A program made the translations under genes and the position numbers. Source: Bifidobacterium felsineum (GTDB lineage Bacteria; Actinomycetota; Actinomycetes; Actinomycetales; Bifidobacteriaceae). From it: 64,000 nt of DNA. The notes below the pieces were generated by a model. That model was not told the origin of the DNA, ran no database searches, and saw nothing but the letters and a program-made list of their open reading frames with translations. Location of the stretch: contig NZ_PEBJ01000005.1 in the NCBI RefSeq assembly GCF_002802915.1, forward strand, positions 102,301-166,300, written 5' to 3'. Positions 1 to 9,599 of this stretch are shown here, piece by piece; the stretch's first letter is position 1, and every line of letters starts with the position of its first letter.

Positions 1-690
1 AGACCACAACGTTTGTGTGTAATCCGTCACTAAGTTATATCGGATATCTTGAACAACCTGCGCCATCGGACTCAGCATCATTAACTTTGCCATAAACGGA
101 TGCGTAGCACTTACCATCGTAATTGGATAAATAATAGGCGTTCCATAGAAGAACAGCTGCAGGGCCACTTCCCAGAGATATCCTACGTCACGATATTTCA
201 CAAACAAAGATCCCAACAATAGGCCAATGCCCAATGCGAGTAAGTACATTTCAAGAATGTTGAATGGAAGCAACAAGATAGTCCAGCGGAATTTCACTCC
301 TGTCAGTACCGCGAATACGAGCACCACAAGAAGGTTAAAGAATAAGTTGATAAGCGCTGAAATCGTTCCAGAAAGAACGATAATATACTTAGGAAAGTTA
401 ATCTTACGGATCAAATCACCACGCGACACAATAGCCTGAAGACCTTGTGTCGTTGCTTCAGCGAAGAACGTCCAGAACGAGATACCAGCCAACAGGTAAA
501 CAGCATAATTGGGAATGTCTCCGCCCATTGCCAAGAACTTGGCAAACACTACGTACATCACAGCAAAAAGCATGAGTGGCTTAAGAATTGACCACAGGTA
601 ACCGAGTGCAGACTGCTGATAGCGCAACTTGAAATCGGTGACCGTCAGCTCATGCAATAGCACACGGTTCCTCTTACTAAACAGCTTCAA
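1..690 (-). CDS. Polysaccharide-export ABC transporter permease (ABC-2 type), 3' end cut by window edge
   Basis: Reading the minus strand from 690 gives an uninterrupted 230-codon frame that runs off the window. It starts with TTG preceded by GGGAGG at a spacing of about 4; no in-frame ATG fits better. The protein has a short basic N-terminus (LKLFSKRNRVLLHELTVTDF), then the conserved DFKLRYQQSALGYLWSILKP segment of the Wzm/TagG/RfbA family, followed by several hydrophobic segments. Such proteins usually have about 260-280 residues, so roughly 40 C-terminal residues are missing. Family knowledge: with an ATPase (presumably beyond the window edge) they export lipid-linked or growing polysaccharide across the membrane. 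The neighbouring rml genes suggest a rhamnose-containing polymer, which is inference. The DNA is clearly more AT-rich than the adjacent rml genes. Confidence 0.88.
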   Translation of the reverse strand, partial: MKLFSKRNRVLLHELTVTDFKLRYQQSALGYLWSILKPLMLFAVMYVVFAKFLAMGGDIPNYAVYLLAGISFWTFFAEATTQGLQAIVSRGDLIRKINFPKYIIVLSGTISALINLFFNLLVVLVFAVLTGVKFRWTILLLPFNILEMYLLALGIGLLLGSLFVKYRDVGYLWEVALQLFFYGTPIIYPITMVSATHPFMAKLMMLSPMAQVVQDIRYNLVTDYTQTLWS

Positions 691-819
691 CGTTCCTCCC
701 TTGTGCAACAGGCCTGAAGCATTGGCATAGTAGTCTTACCCTACTAGTAACCCTGCCGAAACAGATTGTTACAGCGATACTTCAATACTTATCGAACTGC
801 CCACATATCACAGTCAAAA

Positions 820-1710
820 TCAATCTTGACGCTTTACAATGACCTTGCCGTCGGCGACGTCTTTGAGGTGCTTGCCGTAGGGACTCTTGCCGTAGCGCTC
901 GGCGGATTCGAGGAGCTCGTCCTTGCTGATCCAGCCGTTCTCGTACGCGATCTCCTCAGCAACAGCGATGGGCAGGCCCTGGGCGCGTTGCACGGTGCGC
1001 ACGAACTCGCCCGCCTCGTACAGGGAATCCATCGTACCGGTATCCAGCCAGGCATAACCGCGGCCGAGCGTCTGTACGTTGAGGGAACCGTTCTCGAGGT
1101 ACATTTTGTTGAGGTCGGTAATCTCCAGCTCGCCACGGGCGGAGGGCTTGACCTGCTTGGCGAACTCGGTGACGCGCTCGTCGTAGAAGTACAGGCCTGT
1201 CACCGCGTAATGCGACTTCGGCTGGGAGGGCTTCTCCTCGATGGAGACGGCCTTCTTGTTCTCGTCGAACTCCACCACGCCGTAACGCTCCGGATCATCG
1301 ACATAATAGCCAAACACGGTAGCACCGTGTTCCACGGACGCGGCCTTACGCAGCGTACGCCCGAGGCCGTTGCCGTAGAAGATATTGTCGCCGAGCACGA
1401 GGGCGCAGGGTTCGCCGTCGATGAACTCCTCGCCGAGGATGAACGCCTGGGCTAGGCCGTCCGGGCTGGGCTGCACCTTATAGCTGAAATGCACGCCGTA
1501 CTGCTCACCATTGCCAAGGAGCTTTTCGAAGTTGGGCAGGTCCTTCGGCGTGGAGATGATCAGAATGTCACGGATACCCGCCATCATCAGCACGCTCAGC
1601 GGGTAGTAGATCATCGGCTTGTCATACACCGGCAGCAACTGCTTCGACGTCACCGTCGTGAGCGGATAGAGTCGAGTGCCCGAACCGCCAGCGAGGATAA
1701 TGCCCTTCAT
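820..1710 (-). CDS. rmlA: Glucose-1-phosphate thymidylyltransferase RmlA
   Basis: The enzyme condenses glucose-1-phosphate with dTTP to dTDP-glucose, the first step of dTDP-L-rhamnose synthesis. The N-terminal nucleotide-binding loop GGSGTRL is at residues 8-14, LGDNIFYG near 108-115 and the sugar-phosphate loop EEKP near 160. The 296-residue length is typical. I chose the ATG at 1710 because the family begins with MKGIILAGG and GGAG and AGG lie just upstream. An in-frame ATG at 1734 would add eight residues (MNMEKAGL) and has a poorer ribosome binding site. The gene lies downstream of rmlCD on the same strand, but a strong hairpin at 1774-1803 separates them, so it may have its own promoter or be expressed at a lower level. 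Confidence 0.96.
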   Translation of the reverse strand: MKGIILAGGSGTRLYPLTTVTSKQLLPVYDKPMIYYPLSVLMMAGIRDILIISTPKDLPNFEKLLGNGEQYGVHFSYKVQPSPDGLAQAFILGEEFIDGEPCALVLGDNIFYGNGLGRTLRKAASVEHGATVFGYYVDDPERYGVVEFDENKKAVSIEEKPSQPKSHYAVTGLYFYDERVTEFAKQVKPSARGELEITDLNKMYLENGSLNVQTLGRGYAWLDTGTMDSLYEAGEFVRTVQRAQGLPIAVAEEIAYENGWISKDELLESAERYGKSPYGKHLKDVADGKVIVKRQD

Positions 1711-1773
1711 GAGACCTGCTTTCTCCATATTCATACAAGCGTATCCAGCTTAGCCAATACCGCCGCAAAACAG

Positions 1774-1803
1774 AAAACCGCACAGAGTCTTCTGTGCGGT
1801 TTT
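1774..1803 (-). terminator. Intrinsic terminator downstream of rmlCD
   Basis: A perfect 13-bp stem (AAAACCGCACAGA with TCTGTGCGGTTTT) and a 4-nt loop. On the minus strand the hairpin ends in TTTTCTGTTTT. It sits 22 bases after the rmlCD stop codon and before rmlA. Because the arms also begin with A and end with T runs, it could act in both directions. Confidence 0.85.
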
Positions 1804-1824
1804 CACACGGGAATCAACGATTCC

Positions 1825-3279
1825 TTACTTATTGAGTTCTTTGGTGACGTATGTGTTGAGGCTGTCCTCCCAATCGGCAGGCGTGTAGCCGGCTTCACTG
1901 ATCTTCGACAGATCCAATGCGGAATGGGTCGGACGCGGGCTGACCGGGTTCTTCGCGTTCGCGAAGTATTCCGCCGTGCTGATCGGCTTCACCTTGCTTC
2001 CGTTGCCATTGGTCAGGTCGAACACCTCAGCCGCGATATCCGCCCACGACTTCACGGCTCCGGAACCGGTCAGGTTGTACGTGCCGTACGGGGCGTGGCT
2101 GTCCAAGAGGTGGAAGATGGCCTCGGCCATGTCCCTGGTGAAGGTGAGGCGGCCGTACTGGTCGTCCACCACGGTCACCTGGTCGAGCTTGTCCTCCGGA
2201 TCATTGACGCGGCTGGACAAGGCCATCATGGTCTTCACAAAGTTATGGCCCTCGCCGATCACCCAACTGGAGCGCAGGATGTAATGCTCGGGAGCGTTCG
2301 CCACCGCGATGTCACCGGCCGCCTTCGTCTGGCCGTAGACGCCCAACGGGGCGAAGTCCTCCGTCTCCGTATGCTCCTCCTGCGTGCCGTCGAACACGTA
2401 ATCGCTTGAGACGTGCACGAGCGTGATGTGATGATCCTTCGCGACCCTGGCCAGCAGGGCCGGGCCCTGCGCGTTCGCCTTCCACGCGACAGGACGTCCC
2501 TCCGCGGTCTCCGCCCTGTCCACGGCCGTATAGGCACCAGCGTTGATGATCGTGCCGTACAGGCTCCAGTCATACCTGTCGTACGCGGCGGGATCGGAGA
2601 AGTCGAACTCGTCGATATCCGTATACTCGAACCCCTCCAGACCATGGGCCTCCGCGTACCGGCGGATCGCATGGCCCAACTGGCCGTTGCAGCCCGTCAC
2701 CAGCGTGCGCTTCGGAGCCATGGGCTTCGCGTCCCTGAGCATCGGATGATGCAGGTCCGCCTCGCTGCGCTCCGACTCCTCCAACGGGATCGGCCACTGG
2801 ATATTGAGCTCCGGGTCGGCGAGGTTCACGAACGTGTACGTCCTCTTCTGCTCCAGGCTCCAATGCGCGTTCACCAAGTACGTGTACACGGTCCCATCCT
2901 GCAAGGCCTGGAAGCTGTTGCCCACGCCACGCGGCACATAGATCGCCTTCGACGGGTCCAGACGCGTCGTAAACACCTGGCCGAACGAGTCGCCCGGCCT
3001 GAGGTCCACCCACGCGCCGAAGATCTCACCGGCGGCGATGCTGATGTACTTGTCCCAAGGCTCCGCATGAATGCCACGCGTCACGCCCTTGGTCGCGTTG
3101 AAGCTGATGTTGTTCTGCACGGGGCCGAAATCAGGCAGACCAAGCGCGGTCATCTTCGCGCGCTGCCAGTTCTCCTTGAACCAGCCACGATTATCACCAT
3201 GCACCGGCAGGTCGAACACCAGCAAACCGGGGATGTTGGTCTCGGTGACCTTCAAATCCTTCTCAAACTCAAACGACAT
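1825..3279 (-). CDS. rmlCD: Fused dTDP-4-dehydrorhamnose 3,5-epimerase / reductase (RmlC-RmlD)
   Basis: A 484-residue two-domain enzyme carrying the last two steps of dTDP-L-rhamnose synthesis on one chain. Residues about 1-185 are an RmlC cupin: the conserved RGxH region appears as GVTRGIHAEP with H71, the general base position of the family. Residues about 188-484 are an RmlD short-chain reductase: TGCNGQLG (196-202) is the NAD(P)H-binding loop, SSDYVFDG is near 291-298, and Y315-x3-K319 (YGQTK) is the catalytic pair. The two domains are separate proteins in most bacteria; the fusion is a known arrangement in bifidobacteria and some other organisms. The frame is continuous and no internal ribosome binding site is evident at the junction. 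Confidence 0.95.
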   Translation of the reverse strand: MSFEFEKDLKVTETNIPGLLVFDLPVHGDNRGWFKENWQRAKMTALGLPDFGPVQNNISFNATKGVTRGIHAEPWDKYISIAAGEIFGAWVDLRPGDSFGQVFTTRLDPSKAIYVPRGVGNSFQALQDGTVYTYLVNAHWSLEQKRTYTFVNLADPELNIQWPIPLEESERSEADLHHPMLRDAKPMAPKRTLVTGCNGQLGHAIRRYAEAHGLEGFEYTDIDEFDFSDPAAYDRYDWSLYGTIINAGAYTAVDRAETAEGRPVAWKANAQGPALLARVAKDHHITLVHVSSDYVFDGTQEEHTETEDFAPLGVYGQTKAAGDIAVANAPEHYILRSSWVIGEGHNFVKTMMALSSRVNDPEDKLDQVTVVDDQYGRLTFTRDMAEAIFHLLDSHAPYGTYNLTGSGAVKSWADIAAEVFDLTNGNGSKVKPISTAEYFANAKNPVSPRPTHSALDLSKISEAGYTPADWEDSLNTYVTKELNK

Positions 3280-3302
3280 GAATCAATCCTTTCCGTCAAG
3301 CC

Positions 3303-3650
3303 TTACCGAAGAGCCCAAATCACGAACACGTTACCGCGCCGGTCAGGAGCCAGCTGTTTTATTTGTTCAAATCCGAAATCATGAAAGAGCTTCATGCTCC
3401 GCTCGTTACGGATGTCGATATACGCCACGAAATGAGCCTCTCGTCCCTGTCGAATGGACTGTGCACGAGCACACCGTATCGCATCAGCCAACGCGTCGCG
3501 CCCGAGACCACGGCCCCTATATGATGACGCAACTGCGATAAGCGCGACTTCAAATACATCAGGAGCTCTCCTTGCCACAGCGCAATACGTAGCAATTTCG
3601 CCGTCATCCGCAACGCCTAGACGAATCCAATTATCGGAGCTCAAATACAA
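3303..3650 (-). CDS. Short GNAT-family acetyltransferase, possibly N-terminally truncated
   Basis: Encodes 115 residues with the acetyl-CoA pyrophosphate-binding loop RGRGLG at 45-50, followed by the expected helix, and the C-terminal strand-helix segment HFVAYIDIRNERSMKLFHDF. The start is TTG and overlaps the end of the preceding small gene by 20 bases. In its own frame a stop lies only six codons upstream, so the two N-terminal helices of a normal GNAT domain (about 140-170 residues) are absent. Either the fold is completed by the preceding protein, or a frameshift has split a longer gene, or this is a minimal or decaying acetyltransferase. It is the last gene of a three-gene operon inserted between rmlB and rmlCD. 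The substrate cannot be told. Confidence 0.62.
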   Translation of the reverse strand: MYLSSDNWIRLGVADDGEIATYCAVARRAPDVFEVALIAVASSYRGRGLGRDALADAIRCARAQSIRQGREAHFVAYIDIRNERSMKLFHDFGFEQIKQLAPDRRGNVFVIWALR

Positions 3651-3840
3651 TTGCGCTATGCCGAATCAGCCGTTGCACCAAGAGCTCCCAAGGATACGGG
3701 TGCAAGGACTCGCCTTTAACCCAACGTCCATCGATTTCACGATTACGTGGAACCGAAACCGTGCATGTGAAAGACGGGAACTTCCGTTCATCCCCTTTGC
3801 TCACAAAGCGAAAAGAGACAATGGAATTCCCGTCCGGCAT
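3631..3840 (-). CDS. Small protein of unknown function in the rml-associated mini-operon
   Basis: A 69-residue protein starting at ATG 3840, with GAAGG eight bases upstream; an in-frame GTG at 3849 is an alternative start. I do not recognise a family. The sequence looks strand-rich (NSIVSFRFVSKGD, FPSFTCTVSVPR) and contains WVKGESLHPYPWELLVQRL, with several aromatic residues near the C-terminus. Its ribosome binding site falls just after the stop of the upstream 52-residue gene, and its 3' end overlaps the GNAT frame, so the three are probably co-translated. A split GNAT gene is possible, but residues before the overlap do not look like the GNAT N-terminal helices. Confidence 0.5.
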   Translation of the reverse strand: MPDGNSIVSFRFVSKGDERKFPSFTCTVSVPRNREIDGRWVKGESLHPYPWELLVQRLIRHSAIVFELR

Positions 3841-3856
3841 AGCAAACACCTTCAGT

Positions 3857-4015
3857 TCAGGCGTATAGCAAACGAGCCGAATCCTCCAAGGACTCCTCCC
3901 CGTCAGCCTGAAGATACTCCATCACATCTTGAGGAAGTGGCGCATCGCACATACGGAGATAATCCTGTTCAGCAGAACCCTCATCAACCGAATAAAGATC
4001 AATCAACGACGCCAT
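3857..4015 (-). CDS. 52-residue acidic protein, first gene of the rml-associated mini-operon
   Basis: Starts at ATG 4015 behind a near-perfect AAAGGAGG with 5-base spacing, one of the strongest initiation signals in this stretch. The product is acidic and probably helical (VDEGSAEQDYLRM, LPQDVMEYLQADGEESLED) with no membrane segment. I recognise no family. A small acidic protein preceding a small strand-rich protein and a GNAT domain is an arrangement also seen in toxin-antitoxin-like modules, but nothing in the sequence proves that role. It lies 88 bases after the rmlB stop on the same strand and could be read from the rmlB promoter. Confidence 0.6.
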   Translation of the reverse strand: MASLIDLYSVDEGSAEQDYLRMCDAPLPQDVMEYLQADGEESLEDSARLLYA

Positions 4016-4103
4016 CAATTCCTCCTTTCGATATGCATCAGTGTACCCTCGTCCATCTACCGGATGCATGGTGGATGGCAAACTCCGCCAGCCACCATGC
4101 CAT

Positions 4104-5132
<1,029 letters not shown>

Positions 5133-5259
5133 TTATGTCAACGACAAGAAAACATGAATTCTGCCTAGATGATTCTCTCATAAACTAATTCCTGTAGGCA
5201 AAACTCTTTAGATATCATCACATTCGTCTGATGGCGAACAATCAATGCATGACTTCATG

Positions 5260-5976
5260 CTAATCACACGGTTGAATGCCGTTTCTTTTTACAAATCGAT
5301 TCCGCGCAATCCAAAACAGATGCCTTAAGCCAGTCTTAAAGTAATTCTGCTTTGTCTCTCCATAACGCATTTTCTGCGTAATCTTCAGTTCCTTAAATTT
5401 TGTTCCTAAAGCTTCGTAAGCATTTAACTTGATTTGCGGAGATAAATTCCAATCACCTTCGGTCAAATGAAGCTGCGCCACGACATCCTTAGTGAAAATC
5501 CACATGCCGGAAAGCGAATCATGAATTCGCAAACCGTACAGCAAGGCAATTTCGATATTCAACGCCCTAACACCGAGCTGCAGTTTCGCCGGAATCTGCT
5601 TGTCAGGATAGCGTGTACAAGAAACAAAAGATATGTCCTTGTCTTGCATCATGTGCCATAAGCGAGGGACATCCTCAACTGGATACGTACCATCAGAATC
5701 AGCACATACAATAATGTCGCTTTCCGCGGCATCGATACCCGTCATATGCGCATAACCATAGCCAATGCCATTAACAGTGCGATTATCCTGCAACATCTTG
5801 AACCGAGGAACACGTTCTTGTATGCGAGTTCCTACCTCAACAGTATCATCAGTGGATTTATTGCTCACACAGATTATTTCATCAAAGAAATCTGGAATCT
5901 CATCAATAAGTACCTCAAGAAACGAGGCCTCGTTACGACAAGGCATAACGAGAGAAACGGTTCTACCATCCAGCAT
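5260..5976 (-). CDS. Family 2 glycosyltransferase
   Basis: A 238-residue cytoplasmic GT-A enzyme without membrane segments. It has the N-terminal nucleotide-binding start (VSLVMPCRNEASFLEVLI), then DDT near residues 43-45 and ADSDGTYP at 92-99 with the metal-binding acidic residues. Length and pattern resemble the DPM1-like branch of GT2, which uses polyprenyl-phosphate or nascent-chain acceptors; donor and acceptor cannot be told. It lies upstream of rmlB on the same strand (136-base gap). Its DNA is clearly more AT-rich than the rml genes, consistent with a separately acquired part of the polysaccharide locus. Confidence 0.88.
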   Translation of the reverse strand: MLDGRTVSLVMPCRNEASFLEVLIDEIPDFFDEIICVSNKSTDDTVEVGTRIQERVPRFKMLQDNRTVNGIGYGYAHMTGIDAAESDIIVCADSDGTYPVEDVPRLWHMMQDKDISFVSCTRYPDKQIPAKLQLGVRALNIEIALLYGLRIHDSLSGMWIFTKDVVAQLHLTEGDWNLSPQIKLNAYEALGTKFKELKITQKMRYGETKQNYFKTGLRHLFWIARNRFVKRNGIQPCD

Positions 5977-6167
5977 GACTTCTCTTTCTTCAATGACATT
6001 TTTCTCTCATTTTTAATATACAACCAATGCCATAAGAACCGTTCCAGTAGCTATACGGCCACCATGGCGACAGTTTTCATACAAGCATCCAATGGCGAAA
6101 GAACCTAATAAACGCTATCGGGAAGAAACCCGCATCAGCAGTGCTCTAGACGGAGTAATTCCAACGT

Positions 6168-6190
6168 ATTAGACAGGGATATGGTCTAAT
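6168..6190. promoter_or_regulatory. Dyad between the glycosyltransferase and lysozyme genes
   Basis: A short inverted repeat, ATTAGAC and GTCTAAT, with a 9-nt spacer, lies in the 282-base AT-rich gap between the GH25 gene end and the glycosyltransferase start. It could be an operator for the glycosyltransferase/rml transcription unit. There is no T run for a terminator. Nothing else was recognised in this gap. Confidence 0.3.
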
Positions 6191-6258
6191 CTTAGTTACA
6201 TCACAACTAGGCCCTATACTACATAAATGCGAATCGGGACGAGTATTAAGCCAGAACG

Positions 6259-9200
6259 CTACTCCTTTTCAATTCTCCAATGCTGGTTGCCTTGTCCATT
6301 GTTCCGATAAGTGATGATATGGCCACCTGGCGTGGTTTGCATACCATATATGTCGAGAGCCTTGTCATTCATCGAGCTGAGAATGGTGTATGACCCATCA
6401 GCATGACCCTGCAAATACCACAGTTGATTTCTGTTACCGCCGGTCCACGGATATTGAATAACCGTAGCCCCATCTGCATCAGCCATCGCACGTATATCCA
6501 ATAGCAATCCCGAATGACGTGCTTTTATAGCATACAGTCCATTCCCCTTAGAGACAAAGGAGAACCTCTGATTCTTGCCCTTCGTTGGGGCCCAAGTGTC
6601 AACCTCCGCGCCTGGATAAGGACTCATCGCTTTGATATCCAATCGATTACCTCGAGCAAAGTCACTAGAAATCACATGAGTGCCATCAAGCTTGACCTGT
6701 TGTAATAAACGAAAACGCTGCTGGGATCCGCCATTGATTCCCCACAAATCTAGCTCAGTACCATCCTTAGTGTTCATTGCAGGCACATCTAGAACCTTGC
6801 CATTCGACTCAGAAAGAACCGGAGCAATGTAGTACAAACCATTTGATGTTTTGTACATATGCCACTGCTGATGCGAGTCAGAAGCATTAACATCCTGCCA
6901 TACAGGGGAATCTCCATTTACGACATTCGTAGAGGATACTGCCAACGCTTTGCCGCTTGACCTGGAAATCAATGTATATGTATCGTTTGAATTTTTCTTT
7001 ATGCGGTACAGTTGATTCGAGTTGTTTTTCGCTCGGCCAATGACCACTTTATTGCCCATCGTAGAAACATAATGCCCGGTCAACGCAGATTCCAAAAAAT
7101 AATCGCCATCGACAACATCTGTTGACTTCTTACCATAACGGGACCAGTTAATGGAAGCAGGGCGGGAAGCACTCTGCTTAATTGACCATTTCTGGTTTTC
7201 TTGTCCTTTATACCGATAAGCAATAACCGCTGCTCCTGCGTCCTTACTCATTCCTTTGATATCAAGAGCTTTATTACTCAGCAAACTAAGAATAGCGTAA
7301 TCACCCTTGCGATCTCCTTGTAGATACCATAGTTGGTTTGAAGCGCCGGTCCACCGATATTGAATAACTCGTCCTCCATCTCCAGCATCGGCACCGTAAA
7401 TATCCAAATATTTGTTTGAATGAACAGCCTTAATCGCAAATAGTCCATTACCTTTGTCTTCAAACAAAAAGCGCTGGTTCAAGCCACCCGATGAAGCCCA
7501 TACATCGATGTCCGCTGCGTCCCATACACTCGCCGCTTTCACATCTAGATTCTTTCCTGAGGAGTAAACACTAGACACAGACTGGTTTCCTGATAACTGC
7601 ACCTTTTGCATCAAACGAAATTGTTGTTGCAAACCGCCGTTCGCCGTCCATAATTCCAGACGTGTCCCTTCAGCAGTATTACCAGCTGTAACATCTAATA
7701 CCTTGTTGTGTACGTCACCATAGGCAGAGACGATATACACGTATCCAGCAGAATTCCGATAGAAAAACCATTTCTGATTATCCCCACCATTGGAATCGAA
7801 TTGGATGATTGAAGCGCCATCTTTCATCGATGCGGCTTCAATGTCTATAGCCTTCCCCGATGCCTTAGAGACGATTGTATACGCACCTTTTCCAACAGGT
7901 TTGATATGGAACAACTGGTTGGATCCATTTGTCGGCTTTCCAATAACCACATTAGCAAGATTATCGGTACTTCCTCCAGCAATTTCGACATACTTGCCAG
8001 ACAACGTAGAGCCGAGATAATAGTCCCCTTCTGCAATGTCATCTAAGCGCGTCAATGTCTTAATGACATCGTCGCGCTTAGAATCATATTCCCTGTACCC
8101 AAACGCATTCAGATCCACACGGCCGCTGATGCCTGCAATCGAACCGCCGCTGGTGTATTGCCATCCGCGGTCGTTGGTGGACCAGTTGGTGAAGCCCATC
8201 GTGCCGCCGTATTGCGCGACCCAGCGGGTCTTGGCGTGGATACTCGCCTTGTTCAGGGCCGAATTGAGATATGACGTGTACGAGTACACACCAAGATTGG
8301 TATAGCCGGCCGCCCTCAGCTTGCCGTACCACGTATTGACGATGCCCTCGTACACATTCGGATCGGTCGGCACGGAGTGACCGGTCCAAGTCCAATGTTC
8401 CAGATCGTAGAAAATTGGGTAGCTCAAATCGCCAGGATTCACGCCGGTCTGACGCAGCAAGCTCACGATATCGTTGCCCTCATCGGCTGCAAGAGCGGAA
8501 TCATAGGCATATGAATAGGTGTAGATACCGAACGGGATGCCCAGACGCTTGCACTCATTAATATTGCGCAACGCTTGGCCGTCCAAACCGTTGCCCGAAC
8601 CATAGCTGATGCGAATAATCGCGCCTTCCACGCCGGCGTTCTTTGCAGCCTGCCAATCAATGGTTCCTTGATGCACGGAAACATCAATCACGCCCTTGGC
8701 CTGCTGCACAAACAGACTGTTATTCGCATTAAAGAAAGCCGCCGTATCGTTATAGGTGCCCCAATGCGCGCCATAATCATTGTTCTGCAGCGCAGCGAGC
8801 TTGACGGTTGGCTGCGCGGATTTGTCGTTCTTCGCAGACCGCTTATCGCTCACGGTTCCGGCAGCACCGGATGCTGCGGCATCATCGGCGGCGGCGCCCT
8901 CACCTTCAGTGGTTCCATTCGAGCCGGCGGCACCGGCTGCATCGTTTGACGAATCAGCCGCAGACGAATCGGCCGAAGGCGAATCAGCCGTCACATCCCC
9001 GTCAACAGCAGCGGCACCCTTGACTTCCTCGACCTTCTGCTTGACCTCGTCGGCCTGCACAGGAATAAACGACTCACCATCGGTCTTGGCCAACGGATCA
9101 GGTTGCTGATCTTCAGTACCCACCAGCTTCGCATCGGTGACCGTTTCACCGGTTTCGATATCCTTCAGCTCGCCGTTGCCGCTCACTGCATAGTTCTCGG

Positions 9201-9459
9201 AGACAACAGTGTCGTTGTCGGCGATATTGGTGGACACCTTATCCGGCAACGCGGCATTCGGATTGTCCGGCATGGCATCCGCAGCGGTATCATCAACGGC
9301 CTGCGTGGAGAACGGGCCGGCAGCAGCCTCCGCAGTGTCAGCATTCACGTCATTCACCGCATTCGCCGGCACAATACCAATCGCACCAAGCATCGCAATG
9401 CTCGCAGCAGCAGCTACAAAGCCCACCCAACCTTTATCCATATGCTTCTTCACAGCCAT
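6259..9459 (-). CDS. Secreted GH25 lysozyme with C-terminal RICIN-type beta-trefoil repeats
   Basis: A signal peptide (KKHMDKGW followed by a hydrophobic stretch, ending at VPANA near residue 33) leads into an acidic, Ala/Ser/Asp-rich linker to about residue 250. A GH25 muramidase domain follows (about 250-455; VIDVSVHQGTIDW holds the first catalytic Asp and IFYDLEHW the D-x-E pair). Residues about 466-1066 form an array of carbohydrate-binding beta-trefoil repeats with recurring NQKW, NQLWYLQG and KALDI motifs. The role is probably cleavage of peptidoglycan at sites chosen by polysaccharide binding. I start at ATG 9459; TTG 9498 or GTG 9471 are possible. The DNA coding for the lectin part is distinctly more AT-rich than the GH25 half, suggesting a mosaic gene. 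It is transcribed towards the polysaccharide genes. Confidence 0.92.
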   Translation of the reverse strand: MAVKKHMDKGWVGFVAAAASIAMLGAIGIVPANAVNDVNADTAEAAAGPFSTQAVDDTAADAMPDNPNAALPDKVSTNIADNDTVVSENYAVSGNGELKDIETGETVTDAKLVGTEDQQPDPLAKTDGESFIPVQADEVKQKVEEVKGAAAVDGDVTADSPSADSSAADSSNDAAGAAGSNGTTEGEGAAADDAAASGAAGTVSDKRSAKNDKSAQPTVKLAALQNNDYGAHWGTYNDTAAFFNANNSLFVQQAKGVIDVSVHQGTIDWQAAKNAGVEGAIIRISYGSGNGLDGQALRNINECKRLGIPFGIYTYSYAYDSALAADEGNDIVSLLRQTGVNPGDLSYPIFYDLEHWTWTGHSVPTDPNVYEGIVNTWYGKLRAAGYTNLGVYSYTSYLNSALNKASIHAKTRWVAQYGGTMGFTNWSTNDRGWQYTSGGSIAGISGRVDLNAFGYREYDSKRDDVIKTLTRLDDIAEGDYYLGSTLSGKYVEIAGGSTDNLANVVIGKPTNGSNQLFHIKPVGKGAYTIVSKASGKAIDIEAASMKDGASIIQFDSNGGDNQKWFFYRNSAGYVYIVSAYGDVHNKVLDVTAGNTAEGTRLELWTANGGLQQQFRLMQKVQLSGNQSVSSVYSSGKNLDVKAASVWDAADIDVWASSGGLNQRFLFEDKGNGLFAIKAVHSNKYLDIYGADAGDGGRVIQYRWTGASNQLWYLQGDRKGDYAILSLLSNKALDIKGMSKDAGAAVIAYRYKGQENQKWSIKQSASRPASINWSRYGKKSTDVVDGDYFLESALTGHYVSTMGNKVVIGRAKNNSNQLYRIKKNSNDTYTLISRSSGKALAVSSTNVVNGDSPVWQDVNASDSHQQWHMYKTSNGLYYIAPVLSESNGKVLDVPAMNTKDGTELDLWGINGGSQQRFRLLQQVKLDGTHVISSDFARGNRLDIKAMSPYPGAEVDTWAPTKGKNQRFSFVSKGNGLYAIKARHSGLLLDIRAMADADGATVIQYPWTGGNRNQLWYLQGHADGSYTILSSMNDKALDIYGMQTTPGGHIITYRNNGQGNQHWRIEKE

Positions 9460-9599
9460 CCGATACACGTCTTTCTGCAATCTCTTCAATCCCCGCAATA
9501 TGCTTTTATCCCGTCAGTCTAGCGAGCGCCCTCAACTGATTGCCCTGCAAAGCTACCGATGCAACTGCGGTCTTCCGCTTCTCTGACCTCATCATTACC

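Noticed and set aside
766..3384. Several plus-strand open frames over rmlA and rmlCD
   Set aside because: They are complementary to the well-supported rml genes and do not resemble proteins.
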